64,000 nucleotides of DNA, from positions 124,001 through 188,000 of the forward strand of contig NZ_VMNX01000001.1 of NCBI RefSeq assembly GCF_009377235.1, written 5' to 3'. The stretch comes from Streptomyces acidicola (lineage in GTDB: Bacteria; Actinomycetota; Actinomycetes; Streptomycetales; Streptomycetaceae). Positions within the stretch are counted from its first letter, which is position 1. Every line of letters begins with the position of its first letter. The notes beneath the pieces were generated by a model. That model was not told where the DNA came from. It did no database searches and was given only the letters and a program-made list of their open reading frames with translations. Positions 1 through 7,975 of the stretch are shown piece after piece. The translations under genes and the position numbers were made by a program.

Positions 1-1323
1 ATGGCCGTCTCAAAACGCCTCCGGTACGAAATCTTCCGCCGGGACAACCACACCTGCAGGTACTGCGGAGCGAGTGCCCCCCTCGTCCCGCTGCGCGTCG
101 ACCACGTCACACCCGTCGCGCTCGGCGGCACCGACAAGGCGGACAACCTCGTCACGGCCTGCGAGCCCTGCAACAGCGGCAAGAGCAGCGCCAGCCCCGA
201 CGCGGCACTGGTCGCGGACGTCAGCGGCGACGCGCTCCGGTGGGCTGCCGCCATGAAGCAGGCCGCCGACGACCTGCGGGACAAGCAGGCACCGAAGGTC
301 GCGTACCGAGAGTCCTTCGAGAAGTCCTGGCGTGGATGGACCCGAGAAGACGGCTGGAAGACCGCGCGCGTCGAACTCCCCGACAGCTGGAAGACCAGCC
401 TCGACACCTTCTACGAGGCAGGCCTCCCACAAGAGGTGTGGCCCGACATCATCGAGAAGGCCATGACCAACCCCACGGTCAGGGTCGACAACACGTTCCG
501 CTACGCCTGCGGCATCGCCTGGCGCGTGATCAAGGAACTCCACGAGCGAGCGCGCGAGATCGTCGCCCCGCAGACCAACAAGGCCGCCCCTGCACTCAGC
601 TCCGTCGGGCAGGCCGCACTTGACCTCTGGGCCCATAACTGGAAGTCCGACCTCGAAGTGGCACCCTCAGACGAGGAGCACGCCACGTTCGTGCGCAGCC
701 TCATGCAGATCGAGGCAAGCACCGACTGGGTGGACCCGAAACCGCTCATCGCTGCGGCCGCATTCGGTGGATCCGCGGGCCTCTCGACCATCGAAGAAGC
801 GATGGCTGGCGCCACCGATCAGGAGCGCGCCGACGTCGTCATCAACTGGTGCGACGCGTGGACCGACCTCGACGGCGCGGCCACGTACACGGCGCCACCT
901 GACAGCTTCCTTTTCAGGGTCGTTCAAACCCAGGTCGACGACCTTGCGGACGGCGACGTGGCACTGAGCCGCATCAGGCGGGCAGCCGTGCTGGCCGGCT
1001 TCCACCACTCGTCGGAGCTGCACCACGGCCTGCGAGCAAACGAGGTCGAGCACACGGGAGTTGACGCCTTCCGGCAGCGGGCCGCCGACCTTTGGTCGCG
1101 CAGCTTCCGTGCGGCAGCCAACCGTTGGCCCGAGCCCGACGAGCGAGGCGCTTTCCTGAGCCACTACAACCGCGTGGCCGCCGACGGGGACTTCTACCTC
1201 AACGACGTACTCGCCGCCGCCGTGGCAGCCGGGGCCTACCAGGACACCGACCTGACCACCTGCCTGCCTCGGCACCTCTCCGTGCTGGAGATCGCCGCAC
1301 AGCCGCTGGGCGGTGCCGCGTGA
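1..1323 (+). CDS. HNH endonuclease with long C-terminal extension
   Basis: 440 residues. The first 65 residues form an HNH nuclease domain: a CRYC knuckle near residue 20, an RVDHVTPVALGG catalytic strand (residues 32-43), DNLV and a CEPCNSGKSS second knuckle. Such domains cut DNA using one metal ion. The remaining ~370 residues are helical and not recognised. The ATG is the first base of the window, so no ribosome site can be judged. It precedes the replisome-organiser gene by 31 bases, as in early regions of many actinophages. Role (replication partner, homing nuclease or host-directed nuclease) is not shown by the sequence. Confidence 0.8.
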   Translation: MAVSKRLRYEIFRRDNHTCRYCGASAPLVPLRVDHVTPVALGGTDKADNLVTACEPCNSGKSSASPDAALVADVSGDALRWAAAMKQAADDLRDKQAPKVAYRESFEKSWRGWTREDGWKTARVELPDSWKTSLDTFYEAGLPQEVWPDIIEKAMTNPTVRVDNTFRYACGIAWRVIKELHERAREIVAPQTNKAAPALSSVGQAALDLWAHNWKSDLEVAPSDEEHATFVRSLMQIEASTDWVDPKPLIAAAAFGGSAGLSTIEEAMAGATDQERADVVINWCDAWTDLDGAATYTAPPDSFLFRVVQTQVDDLADGDVALSRIRRAAVLAGFHHSSELHHGLRANEVEHTGVDAFRQRAADLWSRSFRAAANRWPEPDERGAFLSHYNRVAADGDFYLNDVLAAAVAAGAYQDTDLTTCLPRHLSVLEIAAQPLGGAA

Positions 1324-1354
1324 TGACCCACACCAAAGCCCCCAGGGAGAACTG

Positions 1355-2320
1355 ATGCCCTGGTTCAGGATCGATGACAAGGCGCACTCCCACCCGAAGC
1401 TGATCAAGGCTGGGAACGCTGCGCTCGGTCTGTGGCTGCGCTGCGGTTCCTACGCCGCCCAGCACTTGACCGACGGCATCGTGCCCGGCGTTGTCGCCGA
1501 GCTGTACGGCACCAAGCCGCAAGCGGCCAAGCTCGTCAAGGCCGGCCTGTGGCACGAGCACGGCCACGGATGCCGCGACGGATGCCCCGATCCAGCCCCG
1601 GGCGACTACGTCTTCCACGACTTCCTGGAGGACGGCCGCAACACCTCTCGCGCCCGCGCCGAGGCAGAGCGCAAGAAGGCCCGCGACCGCCAGTCGAAGC
1701 ACCGTGAGGAGCGTCGCGGTGGAGCTCCTGACACCCAAAAAGGCGAGCGAAACGCCGAGGAATCGAAGGACTTTACCTTCGATTCGTCCTCGAAAAAAAG
1801 TGAAAGTGCTTCGGAAAGATCGCAGAGTTCAGACGAATGTGCAGGTCGGGAGCAGGTGTCACGGCGTGACGCTTCCGTCACGGGTATCCATGCCGCTGCC
1901 GCTCCTTACACCAGTACTTCCTACGGAAGTACTGGTGCTGCAGGCGAGCGGCGAACGGGCGGTCTACCTGACCCCCTAGCCGATCTGAAGCGCGGCGTCG
2001 CTACGGCAGGCCTCGCTGGCGTCGCCTGGGATCTCCGCGAATCCGGCTGGGAGTACACCCGCCAAGCCATCGAACGCGTCGGCGTCGCCGCGATGGTCGC
2101 CTACGCCGTCAACTCCGCCCGACTCAAAGGCCCACCTGCTGGCGCCTCCGCCTGGGTTCCGGGCTGGAGAACTCTCGAAGCCCCCGAGCAGCAGGACGGC
2201 GTCTCGTACCTGCCTGCCGTCGTGGGCGGTCTGCCCCCGACCCGCCAGCAGCAAGAAACCAACGACCTCTTCGACCGCGCCATGGAGCGCGCCAAATCCC
2301 GTATGCAGGAGGACCAGTGA
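1355..2320 (+). CDS. Replisome organiser / replication initiator-like protein
   Basis: 321 residues. The N-terminal ~90 residues (MPWFRIDDKAHSHPKLIKAG, then GLWLRCGSYAAQHLTDG, VPGVVAELYGTKPQAAKLVKAGLW) match the winged-helix start of phage replisome organisers. A charged Lys/Arg helix follows, then a Ser-rich linker (about residues 130-190) and a C-terminal helical domain. ATG 1355 is chosen because AGGGAGA lies just upstream. The gene overlaps the next by four bases (GTGA). Dyads sit inside the linker, the usual place for a phage origin within its initiator gene. Family assignment is inference from the N-terminal pattern. Confidence 0.6.
   Translation: MPWFRIDDKAHSHPKLIKAGNAALGLWLRCGSYAAQHLTDGIVPGVVAELYGTKPQAAKLVKAGLWHEHGHGCRDGCPDPAPGDYVFHDFLEDGRNTSRARAEAERKKARDRQSKHREERRGGAPDTQKGERNAEESKDFTFDSSSKKSESASERSQSSDECAGREQVSRRDASVTGIHAAAAPYTSTSYGSTGAAGERRTGGLPDPLADLKRGVATAGLAGVAWDLRESGWEYTRQAIERVGVAAMVAYAVNSARLKGPPAGASAWVPGWRTLEAPEQQDGVSYLPAVVGGLPPTRQQQETNDLFDRAMERAKSRMQEDQ
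1756..1937. repeat. Cluster of three dyads inside the replisome-organiser gene; candidate replication origin
   Basis: Three perfect inverted repeats lie within 180 bases: AATCGAAGG/CCTTCGATT (1761-1769 and 1776-1784, 6-base loop), CGTGACG/CGTCACG (1865-1871 and 1876-1882, 4-base loop) and a 13-bp pair CACCAGTACTTCC/GGAAGTACTGGTG (1909-1921 and 1925-1937, 3-base loop). The stretch between, about 1780-1850, is rich in A. Encoded residues are low-complexity Ser/Glu/Lys, so the DNA rather than the protein seems constrained. Lambdoid-type phages embed their origin in the initiator gene; that this is an origin is inference. Confidence 0.45.
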
Positions 2321-2937
2321 CCCCCGACGAAACCGTTGTGCTCGCCCGTTACGTGCGGGCACTCTGCCCCGGCCAGAAGTTCGACGAGTACACCCCCGAC
2401 GCCTGGCACGACGTCCTCGCCGACTTCGCGCTCACCGACGCCCGTGCCGCCGCTGCGGCTGTGGCTCGTAAGCAGCCGTTCGTCAGCCCGGCCGAAATCA
2501 TCGCTGAGATCCGTAAGCAGCGCGACGAGCGGGCCGCGGACTTCCAGGGCCCCGGTTTGTCGGCTGAGGTCCCTGACGCTGACCCGGACGACGTACAGGC
2601 CTACCTCTCGGCGCTTCGCGGTCTGCGCACCCGGGCCGCAGACGGGCTGGAGATGAAGCGTCGGCCTGTCGCTGAACTCGTGGCTGGCATAGGCCGGAAG
2701 GTCTCGCCCGAGGTCGCGGAGGTGAAGCGCCCAGGACCTCTTGGCGCCGACTGCCCCAAGTGCAAGGCCGCGGTCGGCCGGCCGTGCCGGACCCCAGGCG
2801 GGAGTGAGCGCGCCCCGCATGCGGCTCGAAGCGGCGACACGGATCCGGCTGCCGAGCAGGCGGAGATTGAGCGCCGCAAGGCTGCTTCTACCCGTCACCT
2901 CGCCCGCCTCGAAGTCGACGAGGAGGCGGCGTCGTGA
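2317..2937 (+). CDS. Zinc-motif protein of early operon, possible helicase-loader-like
   Basis: 206 residues, GTG start overlapping the upstream stop by four bases. The N-terminal half is helical (DAWHDVLADFALTDARAAAAA, then VSPAEIIAEIRKQRDE), a layout seen in phage proteins next to replisome organisers. Around residues 145-160 sits CPKC...GRPC, then a Ser/His-rich stretch, a small zinc motif common in actinophage proteins. Function is unknown; position suggests replication. The next gene begins inside its stop codon. Confidence 0.6.
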   Translation: MTPDETVVLARYVRALCPGQKFDEYTPDAWHDVLADFALTDARAAAAAVARKQPFVSPAEIIAEIRKQRDERAADFQGPGLSAEVPDADPDDVQAYLSALRGLRTRAADGLEMKRRPVAELVAGIGRKVSPEVAEVKRPGPLGADCPKCKAAVGRPCRTPGGSERAPHAARSGDTDPAAEQAEIERRKAASTRHLARLEVDEEAAS

Positions 2938-3200
2938 GCGAGGCGCAGATCCCGCAGGACGACGGCATCCAGGTCGACGACGTGAAGGCGATCCGCCGCG
3001 AGGGGCGCGGGGAGCTCCGGCAGCTGCTGCGCGCGCAGATCGCGATCGGCAAGTCCCGCCGCGAACCGGCCCCGAAGCCCGCCGCGCAAAAGCCGCCCGG
3101 TCACCGGCCGGGCGCCTGGCCTTCTGGCACCGGCCCGCCGGGCCGCCGCCGGACTGGCAGATACCCCGCCACGTATGGGCGGCGGCTGCCCGGCACCTGA
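2934..3200 (+). CDS. Small basic hypothetical protein
   Basis: 88 residues, GTG start with a four-base overlap with the gene before. Acidic N-terminus, then a helix (VKAIRREGRGELRQLLRAQIAIGKSR) and a Pro/Gly/Arg-rich tail, probably disordered. Translational coupling is the main support. No family recognised. Confidence 0.5.
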   Translation: MSEAQIPQDDGIQVDDVKAIRREGRGELRQLLRAQIAIGKSRREPAPKPAAQKPPGHRPGAWPSGTGPPGRRRTGRYPATYGRRLPGT

Positions 3201-3273
3201 GCAACGAGATCCACCGACCCGACGAACCCTGCGACTGCGGCAACTGCCCGCCGCCCAACACCGAGGAGAACCG

Positions 3274-3579
3274 ATGACGCTCCGCTACTCCGCCCCGATG
3301 CCCGAGAACCTGCGGCACTTCATGCGCGCCCGCCAGCACCCGGCTCGTGCTGTGGACTGCCCGCACTGCGGTGTCCCCGCTCACCGGCCGTGTGTGTTGC
3401 GGAAGTCGGGTCGGATCCTGACCGAGCCGCACCCTCAGCGCGTGTCCGCGTGGGCGCAGACCACCGCCTGCTGCCCCCAATGCCAGGTCGAACCGACCAC
3501 GCCCTGCCACGACGAAGGACGAGCCCGGATCACCGTCCACGAACGCCGGGAGGAGGAAGCCAGGGTGACCGCTGCATGA
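3274..3579 (+). CDS. Small protein with two zinc knuckles
   Basis: 101 residues. ATG 3274 follows GAGGAGAA; a longer reading from 3175 would overlap the previous gene and is not favoured. Two CPxC...PC motifs (CPHCGVPAHRPC near residue 29 and CPQCQVEPTTPC near residue 68) repeat the knuckle found in the gene at 2317-2937, so these neighbours may be related or bind a common target. Its stop overlaps the next start. Confidence 0.65.
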   Translation: MTLRYSAPMPENLRHFMRARQHPARAVDCPHCGVPAHRPCVLRKSGRILTEPHPQRVSAWAQTTACCPQCQVEPTTPCHDEGRARITVHERREEEARVTAA

Positions 3580-3893
3580 ACGCCACTTGCCGCATCGACG
3601 GCTGCACCGCAGCACCTCGCCCCGGCCGGCGGATCTGCTACAAGCACCGGACTCGCATCACCCGCCACGGCGACCCCGACTTCACCGAGTGGACCGTTGC
3701 CGACGAGTTCGACGTCGAGCTGATCGTCGCCGAACAGCGGGCCGTCGAGGGCCTCACCCGCCTGGAGCGGGTCATGGTCGCTCGCGGCCTCACCGAACGC
3801 GACGTGCCCGCCGAGGAGATCGCCCGCATCGTCGGCGTCACCCCCCGCTGCGTCTACCGCTGGCGCTCCGAAGGCTTCCGCCAAGCCGCCTAA
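3576..3893 (+). CDS. Helix-turn-helix protein with N-terminal Cys cluster
   Basis: 105 residues starting at the ATG that overlaps the previous stop. N-terminus has C-x4-C-x10-C-x2-H (CRIDGC...RRICYKH), a possible zinc site, followed by RITRHGDP. The C-terminal 40 residues (VPAEEIARIVGVTPRCVYRWRSEGF) form a clear helix-turn-helix. Likely DNA-binding; target not known. This zinc plus HTH pattern is common in Streptomyces phages. Confidence 0.65.
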   Translation: MNATCRIDGCTAAPRPGRRICYKHRTRITRHGDPDFTEWTVADEFDVELIVAEQRAVEGLTRLERVMVARGLTERDVPAEEIARIVGVTPRCVYRWRSEGFRQAA

Positions 3894-3916
3894 CCCCAAC
3901 CCGACAGGAGAACCCG

Positions 3917-4249
3917 ATGATCAGCCCCAACCAGTGGTCCACGATCCGCAACCTCGTCGCCTGGCTGGACCGGGAGAACGGCCGCACCCAGCAGGAGGTC
4001 ACCCTCCGCATCCTGAAGCTGTCCGAGGAGGCCGGCGAGGTCGCCCAGGCGTGGATCGGCGCCGTCGGCCAGAACCCGCGGAAGGGCGTCACGCACAGCC
4101 CCCGCGACGTGGCGGACGAGTTGTGCGACGTGATCGTCACTGCGGCGGTGGCGTTGGCCTCGATCGTCGACGACCCGGCCGGGCACTTGGACGCCAAGCT
4201 GGCGAAGATCGCGGGCCGCCCGCGGACACCTGAGCAGGTGACCCGCTGA
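3917..4249 (+). CDS. MazG-like nucleotide pyrophosphohydrolase
   Basis: 110 residues. Carries the MazG metal-binding pattern: E-E-A-G-E-V in the second helix (SEEAGEVAQAW, residues ~36-46) and a downstream DELCDVIVT helix giving the second acidic pair. MazG enzymes hydrolyse NTPs or (p)ppGpp-like nucleotides to monophosphate and pyrophosphate; phages often carry one. Start ATG 3917 follows CAGGAG. Stop overlaps the next ATG. Confidence 0.75.
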   Translation: MISPNQWSTIRNLVAWLDRENGRTQQEVTLRILKLSEEAGEVAQAWIGAVGQNPRKGVTHSPRDVADELCDVIVTAAVALASIVDDPAGHLDAKLAKIAGRPRTPEQVTR

Positions 4250-4509
4250 TGGCCCGCGTCATCCACGCCCGCGACGTCGACGCCGTCCTCGCCGCCTACC
4301 CGCAGTCCGAGTTCGTCGACGGCGACTGGGAGCCCGGCTACCGCACCGCCCAGGCCGGACGGCGCATGGTGCACGTCTTCCACGACGGACCCGGCGAAGC
4401 CGACCAACTGGAGAAGTACCGGCTGGAGTTGCAGGCCGCCGGGTTTCACGTGATTCCCGACCAGCAGCCGGGCGGCGGACGACGACGCCTCCACGTCACC
4501 AAGCCCTGA
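4249..4509 (+). CDS. Hypothetical protein
   Basis: 86 residues, coupled by ATGA overlap to the MazG-like gene. A compact alpha/beta pattern (VDAVLAAYPQSEFV, GRRMVHVFHDG, LEKYRLELQAAGFHVIPD, RRRLHVTKP). No family recognised. Position suggests it acts with or is co-regulated with the MazG-like enzyme. Confidence 0.6.
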   Translation: MARVIHARDVDAVLAAYPQSEFVDGDWEPGYRTAQAGRRMVHVFHDGPGEADQLEKYRLELQAAGFHVIPDQQPGGGRRRLHVTKP

Positions 4510-4593
4510 CCCGGCGCGCGTTGTTGCCCGCCCGCCCCACCCCACCGCCATCACACCCGGCTACCCCGGCCGGCCACACGAAAGGCACCGACC

Positions 4594-5031
4594 ATGACCG
4601 ACCGCCCGCCCCTGAGCGACGCCCAGCTCAACGAGATCGACGCCCGCGCCACCCGCGAGCGCCTCACCCCTGGCCCCTGGCGACTCGACCGCGAGTCGTG
4701 CGACTGCGGCGGCGACTACCCGTGCGGCCACGGCATGTTCGTGACCGGCATCGTCACCCCCACCCCGACGCATCTCGCGGTGGAGCGCTGCAAGCGGACC
4801 GGGGAGCAGCCGCGCGATTACGACTTCCACCGTTCGGAGATCTGTGACTTCACCGATGCCGACTGGGAGTTGATGGCGGCTGCTCGTGACGACGTGCCTG
4901 CGCTCGTCGCCGAGGTTCGCCGCCACCGCGCCCAGATCCGGTTCCTGCTCGCGGCGATCGCCCGAAAGGACGCCCGCTCTGGCGAAGCCGACCGGAGGCT
5001 CCGGGAGTTCCTCAGCGGCGAGGAGGCGTGA
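4594..5031 (+). CDS. Hypothetical protein common in actinophages
   Basis: 145 residues. Begins LSDAQLNEIDARATRERLTPGPW, then a Cys-rich stretch (SCDCGGDYPCGHGMF), and later FTDADWELMAAARDDVPALVAEVRR, a recurring pattern in Streptomyces phage and chromosomal hypotheticals. The C-terminus is a long charged helix. Start ATG 4594 follows GAAAGG. Stop overlaps the next ATG. Function unknown. Confidence 0.65.
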   Translation: MTDRPPLSDAQLNEIDARATRERLTPGPWRLDRESCDCGGDYPCGHGMFVTGIVTPTPTHLAVERCKRTGEQPRDYDFHRSEICDFTDADWELMAAARDDVPALVAEVRRHRAQIRFLLAAIARKDARSGEADRRLREFLSGEEA

Positions 5032-5459
5032 TGCCCGCCCGTATCCAACGCCGTCGCACCAAGGGATGGCGCGCGCCTGAGGAAGCCGTCTATGTCGGAC
5101 GCGGCAGCCGCTGGGGCAACGCGTACCCGCTCAACTCCACCCAGGTCCGAATGCCCGCGCTCGACGGCAGCGAGTGGGAGCACGAAGGACGCCTCGGTAA
5201 AACGTCCGGACAGCAACACGCCTTCGTGCACCCCGACGGCACCATCACGTGGCACCTCGTCCAAGACGCCACCCGCGAGCAGGTCGTCGAGCTCTACCGC
5301 CAGTGGCTGGCCGACCGGCCGGAGGTGCGTGACGAAGCACGGCAGCAGCTGGCCGGCCGGGACCTCATGTGCTGGTGCCCGCTCCCCGAGCCCGGCGAGC
5401 CGGATCACTGCCACGCCGCGGTGCTGCTGGAGCTCGCCAACGAGCCTGCGCCCGCCTGA
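5031..5459 (+). CDS. DUF4326 family protein
   Basis: 142 residues. The opening MPARIQRRRTKGWRAPEEAV, then YVGRGSRWGNAYPL, and the C-terminal LMCWCPL...PDHCHAAVLLELAN are the hallmarks of DUF4326. The family is widespread in actinobacteria and their phages; its role is unknown. The conserved Cys/His residues (CWC, CH) hint at metal binding. Coupled to the gene before through ATGA. Confidence 0.85.
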   Translation: MPARIQRRRTKGWRAPEEAVYVGRGSRWGNAYPLNSTQVRMPALDGSEWEHEGRLGKTSGQQHAFVHPDGTITWHLVQDATREQVVELYRQWLADRPEVRDEARQQLAGRDLMCWCPLPEPGEPDHCHAAVLLELANEPAPA

Positions 5460-5521
5460 ACCACAACCCGCTGTCAGACCCACCCCCTACCGTCCCAACA
5501 CCCGCTAAACCAGGAGGAATC

Positions 5522-5935
5522 ATGACCAGCCTGCCGCACGACTCGTACATCGAAGCCGTCACCACCGAACTCGCCACCTACGGCATCACCGTCACCAAAG
5601 CCGATACCACCACCCAGGACGGCGAACTCCTCGAAGCCTTCATCGAGTTCGACCAGACCGACATCAACACCGACACCTGGCAGGACGGCGTCTACCTCGG
5701 CTGGGATCAGCGGCGGGGCTGGCACCTCATCGAGGCCGGCGGGGGCCGCAACGTCACCGAGCTGGACCCGGAGGGCGTGAACGTCTTCTCCAGCCCGCAG
5801 CAGGTCGCATGGTCCGCGGGGCGCGCTCTGAACGGCCGGCTGGTGTCGGGGCCGATCCGTAACGACGGGTCGTGGGTGTGGGACTCGCGTCCGTTGGAGG
5901 CGGCGATCGCGGCGTGGGAGGCCGACGAAGCCTGA
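5522..5935 (+). CDS. Hypothetical protein, possibly DUF6292-like
   Basis: 137 residues from an ATG after a strong AGGAGG (5512-5517). Pattern HDSYIEAVTTELATYGITV...LGWDQRRGWHLI...WDSRPLEAAIAAW resembles a Streptomyces family of single-domain alpha/beta proteins often near transfer or phage genes; the DUF6292 label is tentative. Ends just before a strong terminator hairpin. Confidence 0.6.
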   Translation: MTSLPHDSYIEAVTTELATYGITVTKADTTTQDGELLEAFIEFDQTDINTDTWQDGVYLGWDQRRGWHLIEAGGGRNVTELDPEGVNVFSSPQQVAWSAGRALNGRLVSGPIRNDGSWVWDSRPLEAAIAAWEADEA

Positions 5936-5952
5936 CCCCCGCTCGCAAGGAA

Positions 5953-5983
5953 CGCCCGCCGGTATTCGACCTACCGGCGGGCG
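5953..5983 (+). terminator. Hairpin terminator
   Basis: Perfect 12-bp stem CGCCCGCCGGTA / TACCGGCGGGCG with a 7-base loop, 17 bases after the stop at 5935. No T-run, as usual for high-GC actinomycete terminators. It may attenuate rather than stop the operon because genes continue on the same strand. Confidence 0.7.
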
Positions 5984-6015
5984 CCCACCCTCGATCACAG
6001 CATCTGGAGACCCGA

Positions 6016-6387
6016 ATGACCAACAACCCGCAGACCACCTGCCGGACCTGCGTCACCCCGATCGCCTACGTCGATTGCCCCACCGGCGGCTGGTGGGCCC
6101 ACGACACCCACCCCGCCGACGGACACGACGCCGTCCTGGCCGTGGGTTACGCCCTCGGCCGGGCTCGGCTCGGCCCCCGCCTCCTCAACTGGGCCGAGGA
6201 CGCCACCACACCCGGCTGGCGCACCTGGAAGTTCTGGCCCGCCGCCCCCATCGTCCTGGCCGCCCTGGCCTGGATGTGGACCGTGCACCCGCGCCGCACC
6301 CTCGCGAACGTCCGCTCGTGGCGCGAGGAGCCGAAGCTCGGGCCGCCGCTTGAGTTCCGGCCCATCAGCCGCAGGGACCCGCAGTGA
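6016..6387 (+). CDS. Cys-motif protein with one membrane segment
   Basis: 123 residues. N-terminus CRTCVTPIAYVDCPTGGWW then HDTHPADGHDA looks like a small metal site; residues ~76-92 (FWPAAPIVLAALAWMW) are a membrane segment, followed by a basic tail. Start ATG 6016 has GGAGA upstream. Stop overlaps the following GTG start. Function unknown. Confidence 0.6.
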   Translation: MTNNPQTTCRTCVTPIAYVDCPTGGWWAHDTHPADGHDAVLAVGYALGRARLGPRLLNWAEDATTPGWRTWKFWPAAPIVLAALAWMWTVHPRRTLANVRSWREEPKLGPPLEFRPISRRDPQ

Positions 6388-6662
6388 TTGCCGAGGCGGT
6401 GCACACCGCCCACCTCGTCATCCTCGCCGCGATCCTGTGGGCCGGAACGCTCGGCGCCGCGCTCGCACTCGTGGTCGTCGCCGTCGTGTGGGCCGGACTA
6501 CCACTCGGCGTATGGACACGAATAGACCTCAGGAGGCGCTCAGTGCCCGCTAGAGCGCCTCGCAGCCCCTCCCGCGACTCTCGCGACGCCGGAACCCCAG
6601 AACGAGCCTCAAACGGGCGTACAGCGCCCCGCTGGACCCGCACGACCCAGGAGCCTCAATGA
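6384..6662 (+). CDS. Small membrane protein
   Basis: 92 residues from a GTG overlapping the previous stop. One long hydrophobic region (HLVILAAILWAGTLGAALAL, then VVVAVVWAGLPLG) enough for two membrane passes, then a strongly basic Arg/Ser tail. Coupled at both ends. No family recognised. Confidence 0.55.
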   Translation: MIAEAVHTAHLVILAAILWAGTLGAALALVVVAVVWAGLPLGVWTRIDLRRRSVPARAPRSPSRDSRDAGTPERASNGRTAPRWTRTTQEPQ

Positions 6663-7006
6663 CACCCACCGAAGAAATCACCACCGCAACCGCCAGACTC
6701 CGCGTCCTCACCGGCGAACTCGGCGACTGCCGAGGCCCGTGGTACATCGACAACCGCGAGAAACGCCCCTACCCACAGACGATCAGCAACAAGGGCGTGC
6801 CCTACGTCGTCGCCACCACGACCACCGACCCGCACGTGCCCCCGTACATGGCCCTCTATATCTGCGCGGTGCACCCCGGCGTCGGCAAAGCGCTCGCCGA
6901 CTGGCTGGACAGCTGGACCGGCATCGAACTCCGCGAGGACGCGGCCCTGCCCGAAGACGCCCGCCACGCCCTTGCCGTCGCCCGCGCAATCAACCAGGCC
7001 TCGTGA
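6659..7006 (+). CDS. Hypothetical protein
   Basis: 115 residues, ATG overlapping the previous stop. Contains an N-terminal helix, a WYIDNREKRPYPQTI segment and GIELREDAALPEDARHALAVARAINQ at the end. The pattern recalls immunity-type or early phage proteins of unknown role, but no confident assignment is possible. Confidence 0.6.
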   Translation: MTPTEEITTATARLRVLTGELGDCRGPWYIDNREKRPYPQTISNKGVPYVVATTTTDPHVPPYMALYICAVHPGVGKALADWLDSWTGIELREDAALPEDARHALAVARAINQAS

Positions 7007-7025
7007 ACTCCACCGGGAGCAGACC

Positions 7026-7121
7026 GTGATCGCCCTCCTCACCCTCATCCTCGGTACATCCGCCGGCTACCTCATCGGCTACGAGTGCCTGCCCTGCCGC
7101 CGGATCGGCGCCTGCTCATGA
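7026..7121 (+). CDS. Tiny membrane protein ORF
   Basis: 31 residues from GTG 7026: a hydrophobic helix (IALLTLILGTSAGYLIGY) followed by a Cys-rich end (CLPCRRIGAC). Its TGA overlaps the ATG of the next tiny ORF, as in the coupled genes around it. Small size makes it uncertain. Confidence 0.4.
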   Translation: MIALLTLILGTSAGYLIGYECLPCRRIGACS

Positions 7122-7204
7122 CAGGCCCGTCGGCCGCGTCCCGGGGCGAGCACACGCACTCCCCGGGCGTCACCTGGCAGACCAGGGCCAGAGGGAGACG
7201 CTGA
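7118..7204 (+). CDS. Tiny ORF linking two genes
   Basis: 28 residues, polar and basic, with ATGA overlaps at both ends (7118-7121 and 7201-7204). Support comes only from the exact coupling and a purine-rich GAGGGAGA near its end that serves the next gene. It could be a leader peptide for the HTH gene. Confidence 0.3.
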   Translation: MTGPSAASRGEHTHSPGVTWQTRARGRR

Positions 7205-7458
7205 TGCCCCGCAACCCGAACTTGCCCCTCAGCGTTGGCGAGTTGGCCGCGCTCCGGCTCGCCGCCTCCGGCTACACCAGCAAGCAGATAGCCCACCGCC
7301 TCGACACCACCGAGCAGGGCATCCACCTGCGGCTCACCGCGGCAGCGAACAAGCTCGGCGCCCGCTCCCGCACCCACGCCGTGGTGATCGCCCTGCGTCG
7401 CCGCATCATCCGCTTCGATGAACTCGAACCCCCCGACCAGCAAAGGACAGCCGTATGA
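7204..7458 (+). CDS. LuxR-type helix-turn-helix protein
   Basis: 84 residues. LSVGELAALRLAASGYTSKQIAHRL, TTEQGIHLRLTAAANKLGARSRTHAV is the GerE/LuxR four-helix DNA-binding domain alone, with no receiver domain. AGGGAGA precedes the ATG. A stand-alone GerE domain may be a small phage regulator. Target unknown. Confidence 0.75.
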   Translation: MPRNPNLPLSVGELAALRLAASGYTSKQIAHRLDTTEQGIHLRLTAAANKLGARSRTHAVVIALRRRIIRFDELEPPDQQRTAV

Positions 7459-7913
7459 CCGACCAGACCGTGCCGCTCGTCCAAGTCGACCGCGCGGCGC
7501 AGCTCGCCGCCGACCCGGAGGCGGGCCAGAAGCCTCCCAACATGCCCCACAGCGTCCCGGCAGGCGCCGCGACGGGGAATTCGGCACCCGAGGCACCCAA
7601 CGGGCCGCAGGGCGGCGCTGAGAGCCTCGACGCGTACCGTCAACTCCTCGCCCGCCTAGCGCAGGAACGCGCCAAAGCCCTCGACAACGCACCCCGCTGC
7701 ACCCTCGACGAAGCCCGATGGGTCAACGAAGGCATCGCCAGCGGACTCCACATCGCCGCAGCATGGGCCATCACCCTCTTCGAAGGCCACGACGCGCGAA
7801 CCCGCTACCTCGCAGCGGGAGGTGGCCAGGCAGCGGCACACGACGAAGGGCCCAGCGTCGCCGAATGCCGCGACGCAGACCGGCGTTGGCCACTGGAGAG
7901 GAACGGCGAATGA
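7455..7913 (+). CDS. Hypothetical protein
   Basis: 152 residues, ATG overlapping the previous stop by four bases. The first ~55 residues are Pro/Ala-rich and probably disordered; a helical core follows (LDAYRQLLARLAQERAKALDNAP, EGIASGLHIAAAWAITLFEG). Stop overlaps the truncated DUF2493 gene. No family recognised. Confidence 0.55.
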   Translation: MTDQTVPLVQVDRAAQLAADPEAGQKPPNMPHSVPAGAATGNSAPEAPNGPQGGAESLDAYRQLLARLAQERAKALDNAPRCTLDEARWVNEGIASGLHIAAAWAITLFEGHDARTRYLAAGGGQAAAHDEGPSVAECRDADRRWPLERNGE

Positions 7914-7975
7914 CCGCCCCGTACCGGATCCTCGTCATCGGTAGCCGAACGTGGAACGACCAACGCCGCGTATGA
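7910..7975 (+). pseudogene. Truncated DUF2493 (SLOG/YspA-like) gene, 5' end only
   Basis: ATG overlaps the upstream stop. The first 19 codons (TAPYRILVIGSRTWND) match the start of DUF2493 proteins, whose RILVTGSRxW strand begins a Rossmann-like nucleotide-binding fold of ~120 residues. After 21 codons a stop follows, and no continuation of the family appears in any frame downstream. This looks like a deletion junction between the early operon and the accessory genes. Confidence 0.65.

Noticed and set aside
2101..3615. 504-codon minus-strand open frame
   Set aside because: Antisense shadow of four early genes; low-complexity Arg/Gly/Pro sequence.
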